From positions 12,206,757-12,270,756 of the forward strand of contig NC_048912.1 in the NCBI RefSeq assembly GCF_011077185.1: 64,000 nucleotides of DNA. Reading direction: 5' to 3'. Positions 27,699 to 40,240 of the stretch are shown here, in pieces. A program made the position numbers and the translations under genes. The stretch is from Oxyura jamaicensis. Taxonomy: Eukaryota > Chordata > Aves > Anseriformes > Anatidae. Numbering within the stretch: position 1 is the stretch's first letter; every line of letters starts with the position of its first letter. The notes beneath the pieces were generated by a model. It searched no databases. It was not told the DNA's origin and was given only the letters and a program-made list of their open reading frames with translations.

Positions 27699-30600
27699 TT
27701 GATATGCTAATTCTGAGACTAATCTGGAAACAACAGAGATTTGAATTGTAACGCGGATAAGGTTTGAGCTGAAGTCATCATGCAGTCTGGCTGAGCTGTG
27801 CTACGCAGGAAACTTGTTAAAAATCTCAATACCAGGATTATGGTGTGCATAAAAAATTCAGTTTCAGTACTCTTAAAACTCTCTCTCTCCCACATATCCA
27901 GCTTCAGATCCCAAAGGCACAAGAGCAGCTTTTACACACCCTAAAATTTGGAAAAAAAAATTAATTAAATTTAAAAAATTAAATTAAAAACTCATTATTT
28001 TATTATGAAGTGGGCAGTTAATAAGAAAATCCTAAACCAGATTTATCAGCTAAAGGCTCTTCTTTATGAAACTTCATTATAGGGGCCTGAATTGAAACAT
28101 GCTCTTCTATACACATTTCACCAAAAAAATACAGGTCAGGCTTGTGAAGTACATTTTGCTCACTTAGAAGCTTAATGCTGTCACGCCATTTTTGTCAGTC
28201 TGGCTCACATGTAAATTGGGAAAAATGCATTTTCAAGGTTTTGTTCAAAACAGTGCAGTTATTTTCTGCTTTGGGCTTTGAAGAAAGAGAAAGACATTTG
28301 AGACCTGACATTCCAACAGATTAAATAATTTCACCTGCTTTTAAGGAAATTTTTTATTTTACAGAACTTACACAGGCAGGAAATTTGGACACAAATGGCC
28401 ACAAGGTCACTTCAGAAGTGTTCGTAGTTACATGCCTAACTGCGAGCACAGGGAATTGAGCACGCTGGCTACTCCTGTATGGCTGCAAGTCTCTTCTCAT
28501 ACATATGAAGTATGTTCAGGTTCCTCCGTTGAAGCCAACACATTGCAGAGCCTGGGGAAGAACGGTGCTGGTTATCCAGCTCATCCCCCACAGGGTGCCC
28601 ACCATGCACAGGGTTCACTGCCAGCCCTCCTGTCTTGAAGCTTCTCCAAAGCTCAGCAGGTATCACAGAGCTAGGACGCAACACAAAGGGGAGACCAAAA
28701 GACTGATCTGGGCTGACCGAATGGACTTGTCAAGTAGCACATGAATTCATGATGTTCTCACGATCCCGACCCAACCCAGACGCTCCAGCACCAGTTTTAT
28801 GCCCACAAGACACAGGCAACTCACATAACCTGTAGTGCTGCTGCTAAAGGGAAGCATAGGGCTGTCAGCTGTTGTCAAGCACTGATGCATCTGTGCAAAA
28901 ATGTTTTATTATATAAATGTACGCATTTTTTAAGAATGCGCCTGTTGTAGGCAGTTCCAGCTGTTTTAAAATCTATGCCTTTATTTAAAAGATAGCATTG
29001 CTAATTACACCTGACAATCAAATAGTCTGCAGAAAGGTATCAGCTACCTTTTCTTACTGTTCATTCTTCAGGCAAGAAACAAAAGTATGTTAGGCAAGAA
29101 AGCAAATTAAATGTTCAAAGGATTCTTGTCTAAAACTTGAAAATAAAAGGCTGTGCTATCAGATCAGAATTTTAACATATACTGTTTCCATTGGCTCCTG
29201 AGATGATAAAATCTTTTATGGTTGAGTATAACCATTGTTAAAGGTCACTGTTGCAAAGGCTACATCATTTAGATGAGTTGAGATCCCATTTTGGATAAAT
29301 TCACAATTTTTCTTCCTAACAAGGAGATAGTATCAGGATTTGAATGTACAAGAGTGCTGGGTTACAGATTAAAGGCTTTTGTGTTCTGGAAACCACACTA
29401 TGCCAGATTTCATGAGTTTCAGTGAGACATGCAAGTCCCCAAAGTCAAGTAGGTTGATTAAAGTGGTTCTTTATAGCCTTTGAAATACAGATAAAGTACA
29501 ACTTTCCTACACGGGGTTAATGTACTTTTTTTTTTTTTTCCTTGACAAGGCTATATGCCTTTCCAAGGACTTAATTTTAATCTCCTTTTAAACCTTTCAT
29601 AAGAATGTTGTAAAAAGCTCCTTTGTATTGTAATGCATTTTTATAAAATATCTAAATTTCTGTGCAAACTTCGAGCCTCATTCCGTAAGATATATTTATC
29701 TGGAAATGGCTATCTTGCAGCAGAGTAGTGTCTTGTGTCATCATTTCTCTGGCATCTTTTCAGACTGTCACGAGAATTTAACATCTGATAATGAAGAAAA
29801 TTAGTGCTCATTGTCAGACATGAACTTTTTTTTTTTTAATATCCTTTTACTATTGCGTGCTCTTGTCTCTGAACTCCTGGCATGTACTCGAAGAGTCTTT
29901 GAACCAAGGTGAATGCTAGACCTGCACGTTCCTTCCTCATGCCAGAGATGCTGAAATGAGAGGGTTTTCATCTGCTGCTTCTGAAAGAAAGGATATTGCT
30001 TTCTTCTCCTCTGTTACTGCATTGTCTTCATATTCAAAGAGTAAATCTTGTAATTTAATTCAAAACTAGTCATTACTCATGATTTTGAAAAAATAACGCC
30101 TGTAAAGAAAAAGCCTAAAGCCAATGGTTGCTGTCAGCTGCAGGCACAAGGTGGATGCTGTCTGCACCCCATCATAGGATCACATTAGAAGTGTGAAAGT
30201 TTAGGGCTCACTTTTGTGTTTCTAACTCCTTTTGTTCTTCTTTTTTAAGATCTGTCATCCAGTGTTCTTGTAGAACCTTTCGGTAAGCAAGCCTGGCCCT
30301 GCCACGCCATGTGTAGAACCTTGCCCCCAGGTTAGAGAGCTCCTTTGCAGGCATGGGGGGCATTTTAGTGGCAGGAACTGCTGAAGACGAAGGCAGAACT
30401 TCCAAACGTTGGTGAGCTGGTTGTCATGCCCTCGGCTGGATGAGGCTGACTCTTGCCAGACCACGACAAGCCAGTGCCTACAGCCTCTGCAGTTCATTTC
30501 TGATTGAGCTCTGTGACAGCTGGGCTTTATACCAGTGGAGCAAAACTGCGAGCTGGCAGGAGTGCATTGGGCTTTATAGATAATGTTTGGGGAAACATTT

Positions 30601-31221
30601 GCCACATGGCATATCACTGGTCTGAAGTTATCTATGTGTGCGTGGATTGACTGTGGAGTAGACCCAAATGAGCATGGAGTTTAACCAGGGATGTTGCAGT
30701 GCAGGGTCTGCTGTGGGCATGAACCTGAAAAGATCAATGGCAAACACCGGCTTGCTGCCTCTGAAATGCAGAGCTGGGCACACTGGGCTGCTTCAGAAAA
30801 CCCAGACTTCAGTACTTAGAAGATGATCATCATTCAGGAGCACACAAGAGTAATTCTTTAATGGAATGTGATTAAGAAATTCACATTTCAAAATCAATTT
30901 TCATGCAAAGTATGGTTGACTGTATGTATCAGATCAATTTTTCAGAATACAGAGTTTCAAGTGCATTTGTTGTCTCTGGTGCACCATGGTCAAGGTGGAG
31001 CAAGAACCTGGAGTTCGGTATATTGCTGTCACAGAAACTGATAGCCCAATGCGACTGTGCAGCGTAGATTGGGCAGGATAACTTGCAGACCTAGTACAGT
31101 CATCCATACAGCAAACAATATTGGAAATTAAAGGTCAGAGAATTGATAGCTAGGCTTAAGAAAACAGCAATTAGGCATCTAGGAAGAAAAGCTAAATTAC
31201 CAGTAGTAGGAGTAGGAAAAG

Positions 31222-31240
31222 AAAAAAAAAAAAAAAAAAA
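31222..31240. repeat. A19 tract
   Basis: Homopolymer bordered by GAAAA and GAAAAAAGG. Confidence 0.8.
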
Positions 31241-31969
31241 GAAAAAAGGATTATTGATCTAAATATCAAGTTGGCAGATACACAGAGTACAATCTAGAGG
31301 TTTTTTACACCTCTGGGCTTATTCAACCCCCACAATAAAAAATGCAGGCCTATAAAGATGGAATAAGAAGCAATCAATTAGGTTGGCATTTGCTTGTTTC
31401 CGTGCTGCAGCTGGGCAGGCACATCACAATTAATGATTTATTAGGAGATTTTTGCCTTTTTTTCCATTTTACACAGATTGCTGCAACCAGACTGCAGTGG
31501 CTTATTAATTTGCGTGCTATTCAAGCGTCTTTGTTAAATATCATGTGGAAAAGGTAAACATTTGGCTCACACGCCAACACTTCAATGGGAGTATGTCACA
31601 GTTTATGGAGGCAAATGCAGCCTGGCATGCAGCTCTGGGCGCTGGGTTCCCCAGCTGCACCTTGTGAAGGTCCCTCAGGTCCTCAGGGCTTGCTGTGTTA
31701 TGGGGTGGCCCAGCAGCAGAAGGCTGTGAGAGAGGGATACCCCATGCCACATGCCCAACGTGTGCTTGTGCCCTCTCCTTTGGGCTTCTCTCTACCTAGA
31801 GGACCCAGAGAGAAGTAATACTTTGTGGTAATTATAGCTGTCCAGGGAAGGACTCTGAATCTTAGATGAGAATGAAGATGCCCTTATTCTTCTAAGTGAA
31901 CCCATAGCTATAGGTGACAAAACACTCTATGCTTCTACACGATCCAGATTTCATAATCTGCTTCTGCCT

Positions 31970-32125
31970 ACAACAAATTTTGTGTCGTCATTAGCAAACG
32001 CAACAAAAATCTTTTTTGCAGCTGCTCATATGGACAAGTCAGTGCTTTCACAGCTCTTTATCAAAAACACCTAGGAAAAAGTATGAACACTGGAAAAAAA
32101 AGGAACTCCCTTTAGAAGAAAGCCT
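31970..32125 (-). mobile_element. Possible old CR1 fragment (antisense)
   Basis: The phrase aaattttgtgtcgtcattag, then caaacgcaac, and later tttatcaaaaacacctagga, resembles the antisense CR1 segment reading TTGGTGTCATCTGCAAACTT followed by ATTAATAAAGATG. The match is weak and scattered. Confidence 0.35.
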
Positions 32126-33899
32126 GAATAATTATCTCTGTATTCGTCCATCTCAATTCAACACCTTCCTAGGAGTGGCTGCAGTGAGCTAATTGGTTTT
32201 ACTCTGCTGTGCATGGCTTCACAGCCCAGGCTCCAGATTTATAGCACGAAGTCAAGTCACTGTGTGAATTCATCATTTGTCCCCCCACATCAATCCCTGT
32301 CTCTTCCTGAGTGATACTGGTCTGCATGTTTATATGCTGTCAAACACCTTGTGAGACAAAAGACAACCTCAGGAATTAAACAATTTTAGTAGAATCTGAT
32401 GCAACCAGAATATCAGAATGAATTATTACCTTTTCAGCAAGACATGAGTTCAGACAGGCCAGCTCTAGAGGAATGAGAGAAAGACTTATGCCAGCACATG
32501 CTTTTATTGTAAAAGGGAGAAAAAGACACTACAGAATTTAAGAGTTTAAAAGCATACCAAGTTCAGAACAAATTCTTATCTCAGAAGGGAAACAGAGTGT
32601 GTAACAATCAGCCATAGAAATCCTTGTGAATAGTCTTAAAAAAAGCACTCTGGAAATTAAGGACTTCAAATGCAACAATTGAAAGTGAAGCCAAATGAAT
32701 TACAGGGGAATATGAGTAAATGCTACAAGTATAGGTCAAGTGGTGTTTTATCAATCTTGTGTTTACTCCAGCAGCTCCTGCATTGCCCATTGTTTTACCT
32801 TGTTTGAACAGATATGCTTCTCTTTATTTAAAATCAATTGTAATCTTATGAAAGAAAACTTACAGCAGAGGGAATGCTGTAAAGCAGCACAGTGAAAGAT
32901 GGCATTGTTCATTATCCTAAATTACTCCAGGGTAGGGAGGGAATGATATTAAAGAAGTGTGGGTAGCTCTGAGCTGCCATCCTTCCTTTAGCAAATGTAA
33001 TTTAATGCCATTACTTAATTTTATTAACGGTAAAGACAATTGTGGACAACGCATGTTACAGCATTTACTTACACTAATGATAGTGAGGGAGTGTTAGCAG
33101 GAGGAAAGATGGGCTACGTTTTCGGATTCCCAGTAGCTGCTGATCCAAAGATGATTAAAAGTTGTTCTTTGTGGTGCATCTCTCCACAATTTGCTTCTTG
33201 ACCTGCATAGCTTTGGATGGGTCTTTTGATTCTAGAGTAGGTATTGTCATCAGAAAAATATTCGGCTTTATGAGCATAATAGACAATATTTACCCTTAGC
33301 GCTGAATAGAACTAAAAGAACTAACTAATGCCTAGTAGGCATTACAACTGGATCAGCTCCTGGATTCCTCAGTATATGCAGAGCATTTTGATCTTTACAC
33401 TAATAGGAAAGCATTGCAGAGGACTGTGATCTTCCTCTAGGCTTTATATTGAGATGTTCTTGTGTACTTTTTTTTTTTTGTAAGTCCTATATTTAAAATA
33501 TGTCTTTACTATACTGCTACAGGCCAAAAACACGTGTTGTGATGGCTTTTACAAAAAGCTGCTGTAAAATCTGGTGGCAATTCTGTGGTATTTTTCCAGG
33601 TGACCCGAACTCATTGGCGACACCTGTATTATGATCTACTACAGGTGTTCAGCAGCCTGCAAGTCTGGTCCTCTTACATGTCTTAGATAGAGCTTTTAGC
33701 TTGCTCTTAATGAATTAATCCTCTTTGGTTCTGCAAGGCTTAAGCCTGGTAGTGGTGGACAAAGAACTGTGGGCCAAGGTCAGAGATTTGAGATAGATGC
33801 ACAGAGTGCTAAAATCCTTTGAAATTAGAATAAATATCATACCTTGATGTTAGCAGTGCTGTCATCTCCTAGAAGAGACTTGAGGCTCATCAGCTTGTC

Positions 33900-34200
33900 G
33901 TTGCTGGCATGCGGTACAACATAAACTTCACATAATAGGCAATAACTAGTGTGGATTTAGTAAGAGACAATCCTACTTAACTAATCTCCTTGAGTTCTGT
34001 TGAGCAGGATTCAGTAGAAAAAATGGTAATAGGAGTGTACATCTGACATAATCTAATGGATTTTTCAAAAGGCTTTTGATAAATTTCCATATAAATTTTC
34101 CCCTGCTTAAGCTGTGTGCCACAGAGAAATTGGGCAAGAGAATGGGTAAAGAACCAGTGAAATCATGGGAAATAAAGAGGCAAGAAGAACTGTAGCATGT
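33900..34200 (+). mobile_element. CR1 LINE fragment, reverse transcriptase region (sense)
   Basis: The order gtggatttagtaagagacaa, cctacttaactaatctcctt, and ctaatggatttttcaaaagg followed by cttttgataaatttcc matches the CR1 RT region (consensus encodes DFQKAFDKVPH). Several frame breaks are present, so it is inactive. It represents a different part of ORF2 from the two 3' fragments in intron 7. Confidence 0.75.
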
Positions 34201-34554
34201 GCTGGAACTAGAATTATCTCGCAGCTTCCCACTGTTCTTCCCCACCACTCAGCATGGCTGGAAAGAGATGCCATCTGCATTCGCTAACAAAAACTTGTTT
34301 AGGACAGGTGCATACCAGAAAAGAGGGCAAAATGCCATTCAAGATACCACTAAAGGGCAAATTTAAATCTACATTAACATAGGGCAGATTGAATATTTTT
34401 CCTGGCAGAAGTGCAATAATGTATACTAAATATAAGCACACATAGCTGAAGGACTCCAAAGGATGGGTATGGGTTAGTACTGGAAAGGGACTCTTGTGCT
34501 AACAAAGGAATGATTTATTATCATTTACATAACCTGGCATTTGTGTGCACCAAA

Positions 34555-34735
34555 GGCCAGATTTTCAAAATGCTCTGCTCCTGCAGTTTGGGGCCAGGCT
34601 TTCAGTTGCAGACTCAGAGCCAGCCGCTCCCATCATTTCCCCAGTGTTTAATTTGCCATATGTCAATCAGAGTGTTGATTTGCAAGTGCTGATAATAGGC
34701 AATGTTGAGGAATGAGCACATTTGAAAATTTGGGA
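34555..34735. repeat. Ancient palindromic (MITE-like) interspersed repeat
   Basis: The left arm GGCCAGATTTTCAAAATGCT (34555-34574) is nearly complementary to the right arm AGCACATTTGAAAATTTGGG (34715-34734). The ends resemble a widespread old amniote element whose arms read GGCCAGATTTTCAAAAGTGC. No transposase is present. Confidence 0.55.
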
Positions 34736-35447
34736 ATGTGTCTTACTGGCAGCTTCTGAGCCCCAAACACTGGAAGTATTTGCAGAGCAGGATCCCTGAT
34801 CAACCATATGATAAATCAAGGACTGGAAAGCAGAAAAGAATGCAGCTAATGCATCAGGATATGCCTGAGCTGGACATGCTCCATGAAAATCAGTGCTAAA
34901 TGAGAGAATTAAGCACCAGGAAAGGCTGTGGCAAAATCACAAGAAACACTTCAAATAATGAGACAAAAATCAAATCAAGTGCAAGAAAGAAAGAAAATGA
35001 AATAAAATCGCTGAAGAAGCAAATGCCATGACGGGAATCTGAGTGAGGCAAAATACCTTGTTTTAAAAGGACATAGTCATCGTGGAAACAGCACATTTTA
35101 GTCTGCCATTTTACCCTCTATTGAGAATTAACTCTCCAATTGCTGTAAATGAATGACAGTGTGGGAACATTTTTGTTTTGCTTCAAGAATTTGCTAAAAT
35201 GTGGGCAGTGGCTGGGTGATAGCGGGTTTGTTCTACTTTGTGCTAAAAAGTGAGGCTAGAATTAAAAAGGTTTGGGAAAATATTCAAAGAAAAACAATAT
35301 GCAAAGCAGAGGTGAGAAAGGGACACGTTGCTCACTGTGGTCCTTTTCATGGGACTGATGTCCTTGTTGGTGTGCTGGTTAAGGGGATGTAGCCACGAGG
35401 ACTGACAGAAGGGTCCCACCGTGACTGCTCCTATCTTTTATTTCCAG

Positions 35448-35633
35448 TATTCAGGGGAAGTTCCTGAGAACAGAGTGGAGGTTGTGGTTGCAAATTTGAC
35501 GGTGATGGACCGGGACCAGCCTCACTCCCCCAACTGGAATGCCATCTACCGCATCATCAGCGGGGACCCCTCTGGGCACTTCACCATCCGGACAGACCCT
35601 GTCACCAATGAAGGCATGGTAACCGTTGTGAAG
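35448..35633 (+). CDS. CDH4: CDH4 exon 9: first half of EC3
   Basis: This 186-base exon (62 codons, phase 0 at both ends, residues 47-108) begins YSGEVPENRVE and ends GMVTVVK. It forms the N-terminal strands of extracellular repeat EC3. Visible landmarks are the PEN turn with the Glu that ligates Ca2+ in cadherin repeats, the DRD motif (67-69, in MDRDQPHSPNW), and one N-glycosylation sequon, NLT, in VVANLTVMD. Borders are tttatttccag and GTAAGTGG, both strong. The SPNWNAIYRIISGDPSGHF stretch follows CDH4 rather than CDH2, which has TPAWNAVYRISGGDP there. EC3 supports the curved ectodomain and cis packing and has no enzymatic role. Confidence 0.95.
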
Positions 35634-38600
35634 GTAAGTGGAAAGCCAAAGCAAAGACACATTTATCACCCTTTAAGCTCACTAAGGCCAAAAGGACTGC
35701 CAGAGGCCTGCAGTTATTTCACGATTTCCCTACCTAGGAGCACGAGTGCTTCAAGCTGTTGTTCACCCGCTCCCTCTGTGCAGGTGTCCTGAATTCTTTT
35801 GCTTTGAGCTATGCCAATGATTCTGGGTTTCTCCCTCCATAAGCCTTCATAAACTCTCACATGCCAAAGGCAGCTGCCAGCATCAGAGCCTGACCTGCTC
35901 CTTTTTGAGCTCTGGAAGTGGGACTGGTGCCTGGGCTGTCCAGTCCTGCCCTGCTTGGCAGTTTGGGGCAGAAGCTGTGATTCTCCTTTCTGAGCCAGAA
36001 ATTTTCCAGCTACCTGTGAAGCACTGGGTAGCACTTCACTGCAGGGGATCGGCCAACTGATCTGTGGGGAGTACAGAAGGCATTTCAGGAGAAGAGAATT
36101 TCTTATTAACAGAAGGGAAGGAGAGAGAAGATTTTCCTCTGAGCCATTCAGAAAAGAAATAAAAAAATAAAAATATATATGCTGGAGAAATGTTCCTTCC
36201 CTAGTATCAAGCAATAAACACACAGTGTGGACCACATCCTCAGTGAAGGCTGCTCCACATGTCAGATCATCAGAGGATCTTGTCCAAAGGCCCTGAGAAA
36301 TAGGACTGTAAATATTCATTACCCTTTCTTTCCTCCATCCATTTCCTTCCACTTTAGGAGATCACAGACCCTCCAGGTATTTCCACAAGTATCAAATTCT
36401 GTTTCTTTTCTTGCCTCCAGAGAACATGCCTTTATCATCATTTGAGAGTTTGCTCCCCACTCGGTTACTGAGACCAGCAGCCCAGGCAATGAATGCTTCT
36501 GCAGTAATTACACACAGTCAGAAACTAACCAGGTTCATTCAGCGTTCCCTGAATCTCTTCCCAGATAAGATGCCTATGGATGCTCCCACTGACTACGAAG
36601 AAAGTGAAGGCATCACGAGTAGGCTGCTGTGATCAGCAGGGCCTTGCACTGCAAGCGCCGTGCGCTGCTCCTGAGATGGATAATACATACTGGGATGGAC
36701 AAAGGCTGCATCTTCTGACAAGCCTGGCCTTATCTAACAGGAAGTTGTAATCAACTACTTAGGATGGAACACTGATGTTCAGTGAGCATCCTGATCAAGG
36801 AATACCTCCCTGTTGAAAAAAAGAGCCCCACTCCCTTGTGGCTAATAAGTTGCAGTCATTCTTACTCCTTACAGTTTGGGTATGAGAAAAAATGACACCA
36901 GGGAAATGCCAATGAGGTTACACTGGTGGGAAAGTGTGAGCTTCTGAGTTTGTCCTGCTCCCTGGCCCCTAGGCTATGTGTGTGTGTCTGCAGATGCCAC
37001 TTCGCTAAAACTTTAAGGAAGACATCATCTTACCTGCTAGATGGTATTTCAGCAGGGTTCTTGTATTTATCACTCTGTATTGCTCTGTAATGACATTTGA
37101 CAGCCTTATCTGATGCAGCGTTACAAAACATCTTCAGGCCTAGCAGCATTTCTGGACATGCATGTGTATGGATGCATTTATGCATCTAAGTATGCACATA
37201 TCCATATGTATGTATTTGCTGCTTAAACAGAAAACATTCAACAAAGTAAAATGGAACAATTTAACTTTTGTTGACATCAGCAGTCAGTCTGAAATCAAAA
37301 TGCCAACACTATGACTGAAAGCAGGGGAGGACTCCTTAGACTTAATCTAGTAAAGTGTCACAACTGTAGTTTAAAGCCACATCAAAGTGAAGAACAGGGG
37401 ATTTACAAGATCATCGCTGCCACACAAGAACTTTTGCATAATGAAGCGTCCCTTATTCAGAACTTGCAAGCAAAAAGCAGGGCAGATTTGTCAAGGCACC
37501 ACTGATGCTGGTGTTGACTTTCCACTGCTGTGTAACCCACAGTGATCACAATGCAAAGAACCACCCGAAAATCCCATCTTGTCAAGCTGAGCTCAGAGCT
37601 TGAAATTGCATTGAATGTCTTCACTGTATAACCTCACCTTATCCCCCTGGCTGCCCAGAGTTTCTTCCCCTTATCAAACCAAGAGTTTTTTTGGTGTATT
37701 TTCAGCAAGGAGAATAAGTGAAAATGCTTGTGATTAAATTTTCATGGTGAAGAAGGGAAGACTCTTAGGATTCCCCCTTCTTCTCTGAAATATTTTGTTC
37801 TCCGTTAATAAGTGAATATGCTTAAAGGTTAGGGGAATGTATGCACACCAAACTGGGTGGCCAGCCAGAGCTTGTTCTTTGTGGCATGGGAGCAGTCTCT
37901 TGCTGTTTTGATCCCTTGTATAGGCTGAAAACACAGGTAATAACACAGTCCCCATGACTGCAAGCAAAATGGGTTGTGTTTAGGCTGCAGCAGTGGCAGA
38001 CACAGTGCAGAGAAGGGCATGTTGTGGAGAAAAACACCCTTCCAGCAGCAGTTCGGGGCCAGAAATGCTTCCAGACCAACAAGCCCCTTGGAGTTCACAC
38101 GATGCTCATGATGGCCGTTTTGCAGCTTCTCTTAGCAAAACCTCATCTGCTGCTCCAGTCCAAGCACCAAAAGCGTAGCATTTCCTTTTTCTGTTCATGC
38201 CTTTTCTAAACCATTTCAATATCTGTGCAAGACCCTAATCTTCAAAGAAAGCCTTGATCAAGGAGAGAGTAACTTCGCACACAGCTGAGACATCGCAGAG
38301 TCTGGAAACAATCTCCAAGAGCAGCAGTGGCTGCCCTGTGGCAGCCAGCTGAGTAAAATGTTATTATAAACTCTGCATGGATCAGAGCTGTGAATTTATA
38401 ATGGAGATGCTTCCAAAGCTTCAGTTATTATTTGCTTCAACAATAACATAAGGCAAATTTGTTCCCTTTAGTTAAAAGTACCTTGAGTAAAGGAAGACAC
38501 GTGGCAAGCCCTCGGCTTCACTCTGCTGCATCTGGATATGAGATGGGCGTGAAGGAGGGGAATTACAGGCAAATGTTGCAGAGAAAAGAAAAGATGTGAA

Positions 38601-38900
38601 ACGGGACCCTGCTGGGTGCAGCAGGGAGGGAGGCACATAGGCTGTCCCGTGCAGACAAGTGTAAGACACAGTGCCACCATGGGCCGGCATGGGGTGCAGA
38701 TGCCTCCATGACAGTCAGTGGGTGGGTGTTATGGGGTGAATCCAGTCCCTGTGCTGCGTTTCTGCATCCCTGGTTTTGGACTTCTCAGAAAAGAAGTAAA
38801 AGAGGCTGCTCAGATCAGCCCCTGGGTGCTGCCCAGCCCGCCCCAGCCGAACCCCTGCAGGGACTGGGTGCAGACTGTGGGCAGGGTTAGCAAACAGGCC

Positions 38901-38935
38901 AAAAAAAAAAAAAAAAAAGAAAAGAAAAAAGAAAG
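38901..38935. repeat. A-rich low-complexity tract
   Basis: A18 followed by GAAAAG- and GAAAAAAG-type units. Confidence 0.8.
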
Positions 38936-39289
38936 AATGGAGGAATATAAATTAGAGGCGCATGAAAGAAATTGAGGAAATGCATTAGTCAGATTGTTTC
39001 AAGGCTGTGAATAGTGTTGAAATGGGAACTTTTAGCATGCATCTTTTTTGAATGTGGTAGAAGTCCATGAATCAGTGCTGGTGGGTGTATTGGGAATCTT
39101 TATGCTTCCTTTTATTTATTAAATGTTGGCCCTGCCTGTCAGGAAACCATTTAGCAATAGTTGCATTTGCACTTCAATTGAATAGAGATTCCACTGTTTT
39201 ACCTTTTGCCCCTGAAATTTGTTTCTCTTGTAGCCTCCTATGATTTGATTTCTCTCCTGACAATACTGTATTTTAAACAGAACAGGGAA

Positions 39290-39375
39290 GCCAGCTCCTG
39301 CTGATGTAAATCAGGATCGCTGTACCAAAGTCAGTGTAACTGTGGCGCTTTACACCAGTGAGGGTACGCCTTGCA
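39290..39375. repeat. Possible ancient amniote palindromic repeat
   Basis: The left part, cctgctgatgtaaatcagg, and the right part, gctttacaccagtgaggg, form loose inverted arms. They resemble an old element with TTACACCGGTGTAAATCAGG-type arms, common in bird and turtle DNA. Divergence is high. Confidence 0.4.
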
Positions 39376-39936
39376 GACTCAGCACTGAGGAGATGTTACG
39401 CTTCTAAATTTGTAAATTACAGCAAAGCATTTTTTAAGAAGCAGAGGTGTGATCCTGCATAACTCAAGCATCCCTGGCAGATGATTAGTGACTTCCCTCA
39501 TAATAATTAGTGGGATGGGTTAGAAATTATTATTATACTGCAGTTCAGTCAGTTGTGCCAGCAAAAGCTTTTCACTCCTTCTGGCTCCTAAGGCACATCA
39601 CCTTTATGTGCATTTTGAAGGAAATCTGTGGCCACCCAACAAGGGTGCAAGCCTGCAGGCAACCTCCAGAGATCACAAGGCAAAAGAACGAGAGGTCCCA
39701 CTGGAGGGGCCACCTGAGCAGCAGGACCAGGCATGGTTCCTTACAGCTCAACAGTTGCTTATAATCTTACTGAAGAGGAAAAATGAAAAGCACTTAAGGC
39801 TCATGGGTCCACCGAGACTGTCCTGGCTACTTAGTCAGCAGCTTTAAGTGCTAACAGAACCGTTAAGTACTGGTCGGGTTGCTCTGACCAGGCTCTGCCT
39901 GTTGGTTTTATGGCAACCCTCGGTGGATTTGTTCAT

Positions 39937-39957
39937 CCAGTGCTAAACTAGCACTGG
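39937..39957. repeat. Perfect 9-bp hairpin with 3-base loop
   Basis: CCAGTGCTA (39937-39945) and TAGCACTGG (39949-39957) are exact reverse complements around the loop AAC. It lies 284 bases before exon 10. A role is unknown. Confidence 0.6.
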
Positions 39958-40240
39958 CAGCTTCTGGTCTGGGAACCACGGAGCACTGGAGCAAAACACA
40001 AAGCAAATCCTCCCTGGTGTTTGCAATTTTTACTTTGTGGGTTTTTAACTATTTGGTCCCCCAAATACTGGAAGGCCAAATCCTCACTGGATTGAACCCG
40101 TTCAAAAGAACTGGGCTCAGAAGGAAATGAGATGAGGCAATGACTTTGATATCACCCGCCATCTAAATCTTGCAGCTTTCGGCCAGAAGGTAGAATTTGA
40201 TCTCTGCTTGGCTCAATTCTTGCTTGTTTGATTGTTTTAG

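Larger units (their letters stand above)
16100..35447 (+). other. CDH4: CDH4 intron 8 (19.3 kb)
   Basis: This is the largest intron fully inside the window, with donor GTAAGT at 16100 and acceptor tttatttccag ending at 35447. It holds an 18-G run (16251-16268), an antisense CR1-like fragment (about 21735-21960), a possible antisense CR1 piece (about 31970-32125), a sense CR1 fragment (about 33900-34200), a palindromic interspersed element (34555-34735), and long A tracts at 24763, 25214, 26670, 27667 and 31222. AT-rich blocks near 20640-20720, 25000-25110 and 31370-31560 look like possible conserved non-coding elements. No second gene was recognised on either strand. Confidence 0.85.
35634..40240 (+). 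other. CDH4: CDH4 intron 9 (4.6 kb)
   Basis: The donor GTAAGTGG starts at 35634 and the acceptor attgttttag ends at 40240. The intron holds an A-rich low-complexity patch (38901-38935), a candidate ancient palindromic repeat (about 39290-39375) and a short perfect hairpin (39937-39957). A long minus-strand frame at 35714-36352 shows no recognisable domain and is treated as chance. The segment 38360-38470 is AT-rich and unique-looking, but nothing further can be said of it. Confidence 0.85.

Noticed and set aside
35714..36352. Minus-strand open frame of 212 codons
   Set aside because: No recognisable domain, low-complexity stretches, no splice or promoter context, and it lies inside CDH4 intron 9; probably chance.
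37140..37220. Possible regulatory cluster in the tgcatgtgtatg/atgcatttatgcat stretch
   Set aside because: Reads as a decayed ATGC/TATG simple repeat; no clear signal.
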